Source: Desulfovibrio sp. (lineage in GTDB: Bacteria > Desulfobacterota > Desulfovibrionia > Desulfovibrionales > Desulfovibrionaceae). From it: a DNA stretch of 13,821 bases. Under the pieces are notes generated by a model, which searched no databases, had not been told where the DNA came from, and saw only the letters and a program-made list of their open reading frames with translations. Location: positions 1 to 13,821 of the forward strand of contig JAITEY010000086.1 of NCBI GenBank assembly GCA_031281815.1. The letters are read 5' to 3'. The position numbers were made by a program, and so were the translations under genes. Positions 1 through 6,725 of the stretch are shown here, piece after piece (position 1 is the stretch's first letter; each line of letters opens with the position of its first letter).

Positions 1-242
1 CATACCATAAAAATCTCGGCATTTCCTATCCGAACGAACAGGACCGCGCCCGCGCCGCGGCCGCAGGCAAAAAACCCGGCGGGAACATCAAGATTCACGG
101 ACTCGCCCCGAGTTTCGCCTATCTCGGTCAGGCGCACCGTCTGACGGACTGGACCTACGGATGCATTGCCGTCACCAACCCGGAAATCGAAGAACTGTTC
201 GCCCGCACAGAGGTAGGGACACCCGTGGAAATCGTTCCCTGA
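1..242 (+). CDS. L,D-transpeptidase (YkuD fold), C-terminal end, partial
   Basis: Only the last 79 residues are present, with the first full codon at base 3; the start lies outside the window. L,D-transpeptidases use a catalytic Cys to form 3-3 crosslinks in peptidoglycan or to attach proteins to it, in the periplasm. The visible part carries the two family motifs: an IHG motif (His at visible residue 32) and TDWTYGCIAVTN (residues 48-59) with the nucleophile Cys54. The Arg that often follows the Cys in YkuD proteins is Ala here (GCIAV), as I recall from a common bacterial subfamily. The end PVEIVP followed by TGA is a normal terminus. The next gene starts 88 nt downstream on the same strand, so the two may be cotranscribed. 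The family call is firm; the exact crosslinking role cannot be told from this fragment. Confidence 0.9.
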   Translation, partial: YHKNLGISYPNEQDRARAAAAGKKPGGNIKIHGLAPSFAYLGQAHRLTDWTYGCIAVTNPEIEELFARTEVGTPVEIVP

Positions 243-281
243 AACACGTTCCGCGTTGATTTTGCACGCATCCGGCAGCCG

Positions 282-298
282 GGGTTCCGCCCGAACCC
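282..298 (+). terminator. Small stem-loop after the L,D-transpeptidase gene
   Basis: GGGTTC (282-287) and GAACCC (293-298) form a 6-bp stem with a 5-nt loop in the gap between the transpeptidase and the glycosyltransferase genes. No T tract follows, so it could be a weak or attenuating terminator, or chance. Confidence 0.25.
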
Positions 299-330
299 TC
301 GGCCGCGTACCGACCGCTGAAGGCAACACC

Positions 331-1662
331 ATGAAACTGCTCTTTATTCACCAGAACTTCCCCGGACAGTACCTCCACCTTGTCCGCTTCCTGCTGCGCG
401 CCGGGCACGAAATCGTCGGCATAGGCGAAAACGCGAACATCAGAAACCGGGGGGTACTCCGCGGTTGCACCACCATAGGGTATCCGACTCCGCAAAACGC
501 CGGTCCGACTACCCATCATTACCTGCGCGGCTTTGAAGCCGGCGTCCGCCGGGGGCAGGCGGTCGCACGCACGCTCATCTCCCTCAAGGGTCGCGGTTTC
601 GTCCCGGATGTCGTAAGCCTGCACCCCGGCTGGGGCGAAGGCCTCTTTGTACGCGAATTTTTTCCCCATACGCCGCTGATTATGTTTTGTGAATACTATT
701 TTCGCGCCGGACAGGCCGATGTGGGTTTCGACCCGGAGTTCCCGACCGACCTCGACCGGGATGTCGGCATCCATCTGCGCAACACGGCCCAGGTCATGTC
801 GCTCCTGACGGCCGACGGCTGCGTCTGCCCCACCGAATGGCAGGCATCGCGCTACCCGGCCTTTATCCGCGACAAGATGCGGATTATCCATGACGGTGTG
901 AACGTGGACTACATGACCCCGAACCCGGCCGAAAGCATCGTCCTGCAACCTCTGAAACAACCCGGCCACAGCCGTATCCTCGACACGTCGGCAACGCCCC
1001 CGGCGCAAGAACCGTCCGGGGACGACGGAAGAGAACACGCCGGCCCCCCCCTGCGGCTCTCCCGCGCGGACAAGATAATCACCTACGCGGCCCGTAACCT
1101 TGAGCCCTACAGAGGCATACACGTTTTTCTGCGCATGCTGCCGGAACTGCAGCAACGGCACCCCGACGCGCACGTCGTCATCGCCGGCAACGACGGCACG
1201 AGCTACGGCAAAACCCCGCCCGACGGCCGCAGTTACAAGGATATCTACCTCGCCGAAACAGCGGACAAACTCGACATGTCCCGCATCCACTTCGTGGGTC
1301 GTATAGCCTACGCGTCCCTGCGGGCGCTTTTCCGCGTGAGCACCGCCCATGTGTACCTGACCTACCCCTTCGTGCTTTCCTGGTCCTGCCTTGAGGCCAT
1401 GTCCTGCGGCGCGTTGACGGTCGCTTCCGCCACCGGCCCCGTGCTGGAAGTGATACGGCACGGCGACAACGGCCTGCTTACGAATTTTTTCGACAGAGAA
1501 AAACTCCTTGCAACTCTTGACGACATACTGAAAAATCCTTCGGCGTTCGATGCCGTCCGCACGAGAGCAAGGCGGTCCGTTGTCGAGCAATACGGGCTCG
1601 ACAAATGCTTGCGTGAACAATGGAAGCTGCTGGAAGACGCGGCCCGCGGACGCCTGCCCTGA
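331..1662 (+). CDS. GT4-type glycosyltransferase (GT-B fold)
   Basis: The 443-residue protein should transfer a sugar from a nucleotide-sugar donor, probably at the cytoplasmic face during surface-glycan assembly. The start MKLLFIHQNFPGQY is the typical first strand of a GT-B N-terminal domain, and an AAGG motif lies at good spacing before this ATG; the frame is open from 256 but the upstream part is not protein-like. The C-terminal domain has ARNLEPYRGIHVFLR (residues 254-268), a HVVIAG strand (281-286), HFVGR (320-324) and YPFVLSWSCLEAMSCG (345-360). Glu355 is the second Glu of the GT4 EX7E motif; the first position is Phe347, which I recall as normal for this YPFVLSWS subfamily. Between the domains, residues about 211-240 form a Pro/Gly/charged loop longer than I expect, and a C8 run (1044-1051) encodes part of it. 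Acceptor and donor are unknown. Confidence 0.85.
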   Translation: MKLLFIHQNFPGQYLHLVRFLLRAGHEIVGIGENANIRNRGVLRGCTTIGYPTPQNAGPTTHHYLRGFEAGVRRGQAVARTLISLKGRGFVPDVVSLHPGWGEGLFVREFFPHTPLIMFCEYYFRAGQADVGFDPEFPTDLDRDVGIHLRNTAQVMSLLTADGCVCPTEWQASRYPAFIRDKMRIIHDGVNVDYMTPNPAESIVLQPLKQPGHSRILDTSATPPAQEPSGDDGREHAGPPLRLSRADKIITYAARNLEPYRGIHVFLRMLPELQQRHPDAHVVIAGNDGTSYGKTPPDGRSYKDIYLAETADKLDMSRIHFVGRIAYASLRALFRVSTAHVYLTYPFVLSWSCLEAMSCGALTVASATGPVLEVIRHGDNGLLTNFFDREKLLATLDDILKNPSAFDAVRTRARRSVVEQYGLDKCLREQWKLLEDAARGRLP

Positions 1663-1683
1663 ACACGGCCGGAGCCGCGTCAC

Positions 1684-1712
1684 CCGCTGAACCGTTGTGA
1701 ACCGTTGAGCGG
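1684..1712 (+). terminator. Imperfect stem-loop between glycosyltransferase and mltG
   Basis: CCGCTGAAC (1684-1692) pairs with GTTGAGCGG (1704-1712) with one G-G mismatch and an 11-nt loop. The same stretch also contains the direct repeat GAACCGTTG. No clear U tract follows, so a terminator role is weakly supported. Confidence 0.25.
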
Positions 1713-1769
1713 ATACTTGTTGTTTCTGCAACCGGACAGTCTACAAAGGGGCCAGATGAGGAAGTTCGG

Positions 1770-3233
1770 ATGAAACAGAGCCTTCACCGCCTTATATCGT
1801 TCATCCTGCTGCTCATGCTCGCCGCCGCCTGTTACGGCGGTTTGCGCTTTTACGCGTTTATGAGTACACCGGCCTCCGACGCCCCGCGCGAGTTCGTCCT
1901 GTCCATAGCGTCCGGCTCGGGCTTTGACCGCGTGGCCTACGATCTGCAAAAAGAAGGCGCCGTCACCGACGTCGACCTGTTCAGGATGCTGGCCCGGCTC
2001 AAAGGCTCGCTGAACCGCGTGCAGGCCGGGGATTACCTGATAAGCACAGGCTGGACCCCGGATCAGGTGCTGCGACAGATTACCGAAGGCAAGGCCTTGC
2101 TTTACCGCCTGTCCGTGCGCGAAGGGTTGACCTGGTGGGAAACGGCGGCAGCCGTCGAACAGCAGGGGTTTGCCCGATTCGAAGATTTCAGGGACGTCAT
2201 ACGTGACCCGCAATTCCTGCGCGAGCACAATATACCCTTTGCCGACGCCGAAGGCTTTCTTTTCCCCGAAACCTATCTTCTGCCCAAGCCCCGCACACCT
2301 CTGGACCGTGAGCAGGCTTGGGCGACAGCTTCGCACATGGTCGGGATGTTCTGGAAAAAGACGCAGGCATTGTGGAGCGACCCGTCTTTTATGAAAAAAA
2401 GCGCCGTTTCCCGGCAAGGCGATGCGTCTGCGACGGCGGCAGGAGCGAATGGAAGCCCGGCAGGAGAGGTCGGTACTGATACAAAGGTTGTCGGCGCGGT
2501 CGACACGGACACAAACGCGACAGGCACGGTCACACAAACCGCCGGCACAGTCGGAGCGGTCACAAAGGTCGCCGGCTCGACAGGCGTGGATATCAACGCA
2601 GGCTGTCCGGCAGGAGCGGATAGAAGCGCGGCAGGCGCGGCCGGGGGAGAACAGAATTCCCCGTCCGTGCTCCCGACACCCGTTCCGCCGGAGGGGCAGG
2701 AGCTTCCCGCCGGCAACGCGCGTACACCTCAAGAGCCGGGCGCTCCTGCCGTCGCCGCGCCTCCGGCAAGCCCGGCAAACGGCCCGCGCAGCCCTGCGGA
2801 AATCGATGAGGACGCATTGCGCCGTCTGGTGATTCTGGCGTCGTTGGTGGAAAAGGAAACCGGCCTGCCCGGAGAACGCGGACCGGTGGCCGGGGTCTTT
2901 GCCAACCGCCTGCGCCTGGGAATGCTCCTGCAATGCGACCCCACCATCGTGTACGGCATAGGCGAGAGCTTTCGGGGGCGCATACGCCGTGCGCAGATAG
3001 AGGATGAGAAAAATCCGTACAACACCTACCGGCATGCCGGGCTGCCGCCCGGACCGATATGTTCGCCCGGCCTGGAGGCGTTGAAGGCTGCCTTTGCGCC
3101 GACCGACCACGATTTTTTGTTTTTCGTCGCGCGCGACACGGGAGCAGGACACAATTTCAGCAAAACGCTGGATGAACACAACCGGGCGGTGCAGCTTTAC
3201 AGGGCGCGACCGCGCGCCGGCAACACGCCCTGA
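1770..3233 (+). CDS. mltG: Endolytic murein transglycosylase MltG, with large internal insert
   Basis: MltG is an inner-membrane lytic transglycosylase that cuts nascent peptidoglycan strands and sets glycan chain length. Residues 8-30 form the N-terminal membrane anchor. Residues about 40-110 resemble the LysM-like subdomain. The catalytic YceG domain follows: EGFLFPETYLLP (161-172), LASLVEKET with the expected catalytic Glu361, VFANRLRLGMLLQCDPT (376-392), YNTYRHAGLPPGPICSPG (417-434) and FFVARDTGAGHNFSKTLDEHN (451-471). At 487 residues it is much longer than the usual 340 or so. The extra length is an Ala/Gly/Thr/Pro-rich insert at residues about 205-342 inside the catalytic domain, just before the catalytic Glu helix. 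A strong SD (GAGGAAG, 1758-1764) precedes the ATG by 5 nt. The epimerase gene begins 14 nt after the stop, suggesting an operon. Confidence 0.93.
   Translation: MKQSLHRLISFILLLMLAAACYGGLRFYAFMSTPASDAPREFVLSIASGSGFDRVAYDLQKEGAVTDVDLFRMLARLKGSLNRVQAGDYLISTGWTPDQVLRQITEGKALLYRLSVREGLTWWETAAAVEQQGFARFEDFRDVIRDPQFLREHNIPFADAEGFLFPETYLLPKPRTPLDREQAWATASHMVGMFWKKTQALWSDPSFMKKSAVSRQGDASATAAGANGSPAGEVGTDTKVVGAVDTDTNATGTVTQTAGTVGAVTKVAGSTGVDINAGCPAGADRSAAGAAGGEQNSPSVLPTPVPPEGQELPAGNARTPQEPGAPAVAAPPASPANGPRSPAEIDEDALRRLVILASLVEKETGLPGERGPVAGVFANRLRLGMLLQCDPTIVYGIGESFRGRIRRAQIEDEKNPYNTYRHAGLPPGPICSPGLEALKAAFAPTDHDFLFFVARDTGAGHNFSKTLDEHNRAVQLYRARPRAGNTP
2430..2648 (+). repeat. Degenerate in-frame repeats inside mltG
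   Basis: This stretch encodes loose decapeptide units that mostly begin with Gly (GEVGTDTKVV, GAVDTDTNAT, GTVGAVTKVA, GSTGVDINA), so the DNA has a period near 30 bp. A longer near-copy flanks the array: bases 2437-2472 and 2608-2643 match closely and lie 171 bp (57 codons) apart, encoding AGANGSPAGEVG and AGADRSAAGAAG. All units keep the mltG reading frame. Confidence 0.75.
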
Positions 3234-3247
3234 ACTCGGGCACAACC

Positions 3248-4159
3248 ATGCGTATAACAGTATTCGGCGGCTCCGGCTTCCTGGGATCCCACGTGTGCGA
3301 CAAGCTTTCCGATGCCGGACACGAGGTCACGGTTTTCGACAAGTACGCATCGTCCTGGCTCAGGCCGGAACAGACGATGATCCGGGGCGACATTCTGGAC
3401 GAAGATGCCGTCAACGCCGCGACTGAGGGCGCGGACGCCGTCTACGACTTTGCGGGCATAGCGGACATCGGCGAAGCCGATGTCCGGCCGGTGGACACCG
3501 TAAAATACAATATTCTGGGGACCATCATAGCCTTGGAAGCCGCTCGGAAAGCGGGCGTGAAACGCTTCATTTTCGCCAGCTCCCTGTACGTCTACAGCAA
3601 GGCGGGCGGGTTTTATCGATGCAGCAAGCAGGCGTGCGAACTGTATATTGAGAACTGCCGGCAGGCCTGGGGGCTGGAATACACCATTTTGCGCTACGGG
3701 TCCCTGTACGGTCCCAGGGCGGACAAGCGCAACGCCGTCTATCGCTTCGTGCGCGAGGCATTGGAACGCGGGCGCATTGAATACTTCGGGCTGCCGACGG
3801 CCCTGCGCGAATACATCCATGTGGAGGACGCGGCCCAGTGCAGCGTGGATGTACTCGCCCCGGAGTATGCGGACAGCAACATCATCCTGTCCGGAACCCT
3901 GCCGATGCGCGTCGGCGACCTGCTGAAAATGATAGCGGAAATGCTGGGCAAAGATGTCGAGTTCACCTTTCTCGGGGACGGAAAATCGGGTCATTACGAA
4001 ATAACTCCCTATTCCTTTAATCCGCATATCGGAAAAAAAATGACGCCCCGCCTGTCCACGGACTTGGGACAAGGGCTGCTCAAGGTCATTGAAGACCTGC
4101 ACAAGGAACTCAACCCCAACCTGACAACGGCATTGGGCTATCTGGCGGAAAAGGACTGA
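3248..4159 (+). CDS. NAD-dependent epimerase/dehydratase (extended SDR)
   Basis: The 303-residue protein is an extended short-chain dehydrogenase that should act on a nucleotide-activated sugar in the cytoplasm. It opens with the Rossmann motif GGSGFLGSH (residues 7-15), has D48 in the RGDIL segment, DFAG (67-70), the catalytic Ser in ASSLYVYS (110-117), YxxxK at Tyr123-Lys127, LRYGSLYGPR (148-157) and REYIHVEDAA (187-196). These fit the UDP-glucose 4-epimerase / dTDP-glucose dehydratase superfamily, but the exact reaction cannot be read from the motifs. The start lies 14 nt after the mltG stop with only a weak SD, so translation may be coupled to mltG. The downstream neighbour is a CMP-sugar synthetase, so the two probably serve one surface sugar. 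The family is certain; the substrate is unknown. Confidence 0.88.
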   Translation: MRITVFGGSGFLGSHVCDKLSDAGHEVTVFDKYASSWLRPEQTMIRGDILDEDAVNAATEGADAVYDFAGIADIGEADVRPVDTVKYNILGTIIALEAARKAGVKRFIFASSLYVYSKAGGFYRCSKQACELYIENCRQAWGLEYTILRYGSLYGPRADKRNAVYRFVREALERGRIEYFGLPTALREYIHVEDAAQCSVDVLAPEYADSNIILSGTLPMRVGDLLKMIAEMLGKDVEFTFLGDGKSGHYEITPYSFNPHIGKKMTPRLSTDLGQGLLKVIEDLHKELNPNLTTALGYLAEKD

Positions 4160-4192
4160 AAAGCAGCCCCGTATGCCGGAAAGGAACTTTCG

Positions 4193-4960
4193 ATGAACAT
4201 CATAGCCGTCGTACCCGCCCGCATGGGCTCCTCGCGTTTTCCCGGAAAACCGCTGGCCGATATTCACGGCGTCCCGATGGTCGGGCACGTCGCCCTGCGC
4301 ACCGCCATGTGTCCCATTCAGGCCGCGACCTACATAGCTACCTGCGATGCGGAAATCATGGACTACGCAACGTCCGCCGGCATACGCGCCGTGATGACCG
4401 CCGACACGCATACCCGCTGCACGGACCGGACGGCTGAAGCTCTGCTGAAGATAGAGAAGGAACTCGGATTGACAGCGGATATCGTCGTCATGGTGCAAGG
4501 CGACGAACCCATGGTCACGCCGGGCATGATTGAAGCGGCGCTGGCCCCGATGCTTGCCGAGCCCGATCTCCAGGTGGTCAACCTTATGGCTGACCTTGCT
4601 GATGCAACGGAATTTGAAGACCCGTCGGAAGTCAAGGTGGTGACGGACCTCAAAGGCAACGCCCTCTATTTTTCCCGCGAACCCGTGCCGTCCGGAAAAA
4701 AGGGCGCTTCGACGGTTCCCATGCGCAAGCAGGTCTGCGTCATCCCTTTCCGGCGGGATTTTCTTCTCTGGTTCAACGCCGTGCCGGAAAGTCCCCTGGA
4801 AATCATTGAATCCGTAGATATGCTGCGCATTCTGGAAAACGGCGGGACCGTGCGCATGGTGTACATCCGGGAACGCACACTGAGCGTAGACACGCCGGAA
4901 GACCTGCGACGTGTGCGAGAGCTTATGCTCAACGACAAATTGCGCCTGCTCTATTCGTGA
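4193..4960 (+). CDS. KdsB-like CMP-sugar cytidylyltransferase
   Basis: The 255-residue protein belongs to the CMP-Kdo / acylneuraminate cytidylyltransferase family, which activates an acidic sugar with CTP to give CMP-sugar and pyrophosphate. Family marks are VVPARMGSSRFPGKPLAD (residues 6-23, CTP-binding loop), VQGDEPMV (101-108), EVKVVTD (146-152), ALYFSREPVP (157-166), PLEIIESVDMLR (201-212) and SVDTPEDL (231-238). Two places differ from E. coli-type KdsB as I recall it: the SGT(D/E)R loop is RCTDR (75-79), and the RHLGIYGYR sugar-site strand is RKQVCVIPFR (178-187), losing the His and Tyr. The substrate may therefore not be ordinary Kdo, so no symbol is given. An AAGGA SD lies 7 nt before the ATG, and the epimerase ends 33 nt upstream. 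Likely last gene of the mltG operon. Confidence 0.87.
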   Translation: MNIIAVVPARMGSSRFPGKPLADIHGVPMVGHVALRTAMCPIQAATYIATCDAEIMDYATSAGIRAVMTADTHTRCTDRTAEALLKIEKELGLTADIVVMVQGDEPMVTPGMIEAALAPMLAEPDLQVVNLMADLADATEFEDPSEVKVVTDLKGNALYFSREPVPSGKKGASTVPMRKQVCVIPFRRDFLLWFNAVPESPLEIIESVDMLRILENGGTVRMVYIRERTLSVDTPEDLRRVRELMLNDKLRLLYS

Positions 4961-4978
4961 TCCGTAAGGATTCAATCA

Positions 4979-4996
4979 GCGATACTGACGTGTCGC
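4979..4996 (+). terminator. Candidate hairpin after the cytidylyltransferase gene
   Basis: GCGATAC (4979-4985) pairs with GTGTCGC (4990-4996) in seven pairs including one G-U, with loop TGAC. It lies 18 nt after the stop and just before the promoter of the next gene, as a terminator would, but no U tract follows. Confidence 0.35.
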
Positions 4997-5017
4997 GGGC
5001 AGTGGTTTGAAAGCCTC

Positions 5018-5046
5018 TTGACAGGGGCAACGGCGAGGCATACTTG
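5018..5046 (+). promoter_or_regulatory. Candidate sigma-70-type promoter of the secreted protein gene
   Basis: A perfect -35 box TTGACA (5018-5023) is followed after exactly 17 nt by TACTTG (5041-5046), a weak -10. Transcription would start near 5053, about 65 nt before the proposed GTG start. The -35 box overlaps the TTG that would open the longer reading frame, which argues against that longer start. Confidence 0.5.
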
Positions 5047-5101
5047 TTACTCGTCGAGGATCGTTTCCCGCCGGCACGTTACACAATTCAGGCAGTATAT
5101 C

Positions 5102-5119
5102 CAGGGGGCTGTTGCCGTG
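5102..5119 (+). promoter_or_regulatory. Ribosome binding site deciding a GTG start
   Basis: CAGGGGG (5102-5108) lies 8 nt before GTG (5117-5119). This start places a basic N-terminus directly before a hydrophobic signal segment, while the upstream in-frame codons encode a polar, non-protein-like stretch. Confidence 0.6.
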
Positions 5120-5698
5120 CGCCCGTTTTTCCGCATCAGTTTTTCTCTGGCTTGGTTTATTGTTTCGGCCTTGCCGCAGGCAACTGCGTTCGGCGAAGAA
5201 AACCCGCACACCCGGCCGGCGACCGTTCAGGGTGCCGGGAACGGACCGGCAAGCGGCAAAGACGCCGCCGAAGTCGGGAACGGACCGGCAACCGATAAAG
5301 AAGCCGACGACGGATGGGTCCGCATGGAACAGGGGTCGCGGCCGGCATACGTGGGTATACACGGCGGCACGGCGCCCCTCAGTCTCCTGCGTACCCCGGA
5401 TGGGGACATCTTCGCCCTCACCGGCAACACGGGCAACGATTTTTCGCGCATCCTGCGCAACGACATCGCCCGCAACGCGACAAAACTCAGCGCCGATGCC
5501 GCGGCCGCGACCTTCAGCCCGCTTCAGGATGAAAATCTCCGGCCTTTCGGATTGAGCAACCCGCCGGGCTTCGGCGACGAAGCCGGCACCCCTCTCGCCC
5601 TGGAAAACTATCCCGCCGAACCCGACCCCTTGCCGGCCATAAAGCCCCTGCGCCTGCGAAGCTACCTGCGCGCCCTGGCTTACAAAGGCAACCTGTAA
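5117..5698 (+). CDS. Secreted protein of unknown function
   Basis: With the GTG start the protein has 193 residues. Its N-terminus, MRPFFRISFSLAWFIVSALP followed by QATAFG, is a good Sec signal peptide: two Arg, a hydrophobic core and likely cleavage after ATA or AFG. The mature part begins with a Gly/Asn/Pro/Ala-rich segment holding an imperfect repeat, GNGPASGKDA and GNGPATDKEA. A more ordered section follows: YVGIHGGTAPLSLLRTPDG, then GDIFALTGNTGNDFSRILRN, then a Pro-rich tail ending in RSYLRALAYKGNL. I recognise no family and see no Cys, membrane anchor or catalytic motif in the mature part. It has its own candidate promoter, so it may be separate from the upstream envelope operon. A periplasmic or secreted location is the only functional statement supported. 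Confidence 0.7.
   Translation: MRPFFRISFSLAWFIVSALPQATAFGEENPHTRPATVQGAGNGPASGKDAAEVGNGPATDKEADDGWVRMEQGSRPAYVGIHGGTAPLSLLRTPDGDIFALTGNTGNDFSRILRNDIARNATKLSADAAAATFSPLQDENLRPFGLSNPPGFGDEAGTPLALENYPAEPDPLPAIKPLRLRSYLRALAYKGNL
5236..5291 (+). repeat. 39-bp in-frame direct repeat in the secreted protein gene
   Basis: The 17-base word CGGGAACGGACCGGCAA occurs at 5236-5252 and again at 5275-5291, 39 bp (13 codons) apart. It encodes the two GNGPA segments of the mature N-terminus. Confidence 0.8.
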
Positions 5699-5720
5699 TT
5701 CCGCTCCCGACTCAAAACTG

Positions 5721-5763
5721 CCGTAATGTTATCCGTGATCGGGATAACAACCTCTCGTTACGG
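5721..5763. terminator. Candidate bidirectional terminator between convergent genes
   Basis: TGTTATCC (5727-5734) pairs perfectly with GGATAACA (5742-5749) across a 7-nt loop. Outside it CCGTAA (5721-5726) pairs with TTACGG (5758-5763), leaving an 8-nt one-sided bulge. It lies between the convergent secreted-protein and radical SAM genes, where a shared terminator is expected. There is no strong U tract on either strand. Confidence 0.45.
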
Positions 5764-5828
5764 GACCGGACGGCCCTTGACGGGGGAGTCGGCCGCGCCG
5801 GGCTACACGCCGCAACAACGCAGCCGGC

Positions 5829-6725
5829 TCACAGCCGGTATACCCTGAAAGGCCCGGAGCCGGAGTAGACATGTTTGAGCTTTTCCCCGGCCATATCCGT
5901 GAAGCGCTGCAGCAACCCGACGTCCGTGGGCGGCGCAGTGTAGCGGTAACAGGGACGGTAGCGGGAAATATGCAGAGGCACGTCGCGTCCGCTTGCCGCG
6001 CACAGGTCGGCAAGCCAGTCCAGTTCGGCGGCGAACTCCTCCGCATCGTCGCTTATCCCGGGCACGACCAGAGTAGTGCATTCCACATGCGTCCCGGCTT
6101 GCACGAGGGCGCTCACGGTCCGCTTGACGACGTCCAGGGAACCGCCGAGCCGGGTATAGGTCCGGGGGTTAAAGGTTTTGACGTCGATATTGGCGGCGTC
6201 GACGGCCCCGGCCAAGGCTGTCGGCAGTTCTTCCGAATACATGCCGTTGCTCACCAGGACGGTCGCGATGCCGACCTCGCGCAGCAAAGGGGCGGCTTCC
6301 AGGATGTATTCCGCCTGCAGCGCGGGTTCGTTGTAGGTATAGGCCACAGCGCTCAGGCCCAGTTCGCGGCATTTGTCGAGCAGTTGCCGGGGAGTGACGC
6401 TTTGCAGGGGGATGCGCGCCGCCCCGCCGCCTTCGGGTTGGGCGATGCCGTGATTCTGGCAGAACGGGCAATACATGGTACAGCCAAGACTGCCCAGAGA
6501 GAGTATGTACGAACCGGGCCGCCAGCGGCGGAGCGGTTTCTTTTCAACGGGATCAACGGCAATGGAGGAAAAGCGCCCGAGATGGGGGGAGAGCAGTTCG
6601 TTCCCGTCGCACAGCCGGGCCGCGCAACGCCCCCATTGTCCTCCGCGCAGGCGGCAGGAACGCGGGCACAGGCCGCAGACGACCCCTTCTCCCTGCGCGT
6701 CGGTCGTCCACCAGCGGGCTTTCAT
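5829..6725 (-). CDS. amrS: AmmeMemoRadiSam system radical SAM enzyme
   Basis: The 298-residue protein is a radical SAM enzyme of the PflA-like branch always linked with Memo and AMMECR1 proteins. The [4Fe-4S]/SAM motif is CTMYCPFCQN (Cys82, Cys86, Cys89). An N-terminal Cys group, CGLCPRSC with a further Cys34 (residues 17-34), is typical of this family. DPVEKKPLRRWRPGSYILSLGS (58-79), YTYNEPALQAEY (129-140), VSNGMYSEE (158-166) and NIDVKTFNP (179-187) also match. The chain ends at VYSGSGPFRVYRL. Homologues I recall continue after the VY-G motif into a short tail with a CxxC pair, which is absent here. The ATG overlaps the stop of the upstream gene in ATGA, implying translational coupling. The biochemical product of the system is not something I can state. 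Confidence 0.9.
   Translation of the reverse strand: MKARWWTTDAQGEGVVCGLCPRSCRLRGGQWGRCAARLCDGNELLSPHLGRFSSIAVDPVEKKPLRRWRPGSYILSLGSLGCTMYCPFCQNHGIAQPEGGGAARIPLQSVTPRQLLDKCRELGLSAVAYTYNEPALQAEYILEAAPLLREVGIATVLVSNGMYSEELPTALAGAVDAANIDVKTFNPRTYTRLGGSLDVVKRTVSALVQAGTHVECTTLVVPGISDDAEEFAAELDWLADLCAASGRDVPLHISRYRPCYRYTAPPTDVGLLQRFTDMAGEKLKHVYSGSGPFRVYRL

Noticed and set aside
1680..3245. 521-codon open frame on the minus strand opposite mltG
   Set aside because: It mirrors mltG, whose motifs are clear; its translation is Arg/Cys/Gly-rich with no recognisable family, as expected for antisense frames in GC-rich DNA.
3197..4975. 592-codon minus-strand frame opposite the epimerase and cytidylyltransferase
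   Set aside because: It spans two well-supported genes and their gap, is His/Gly/Val-rich and has no motif; a codon-bias shadow.
5018..5116. Longer N-terminus of the secreted protein starting at TTG 5018
   Set aside because: The TTG is part of a consensus -35 box, no SD precedes it, and the extra 33 residues would bury the signal peptide.
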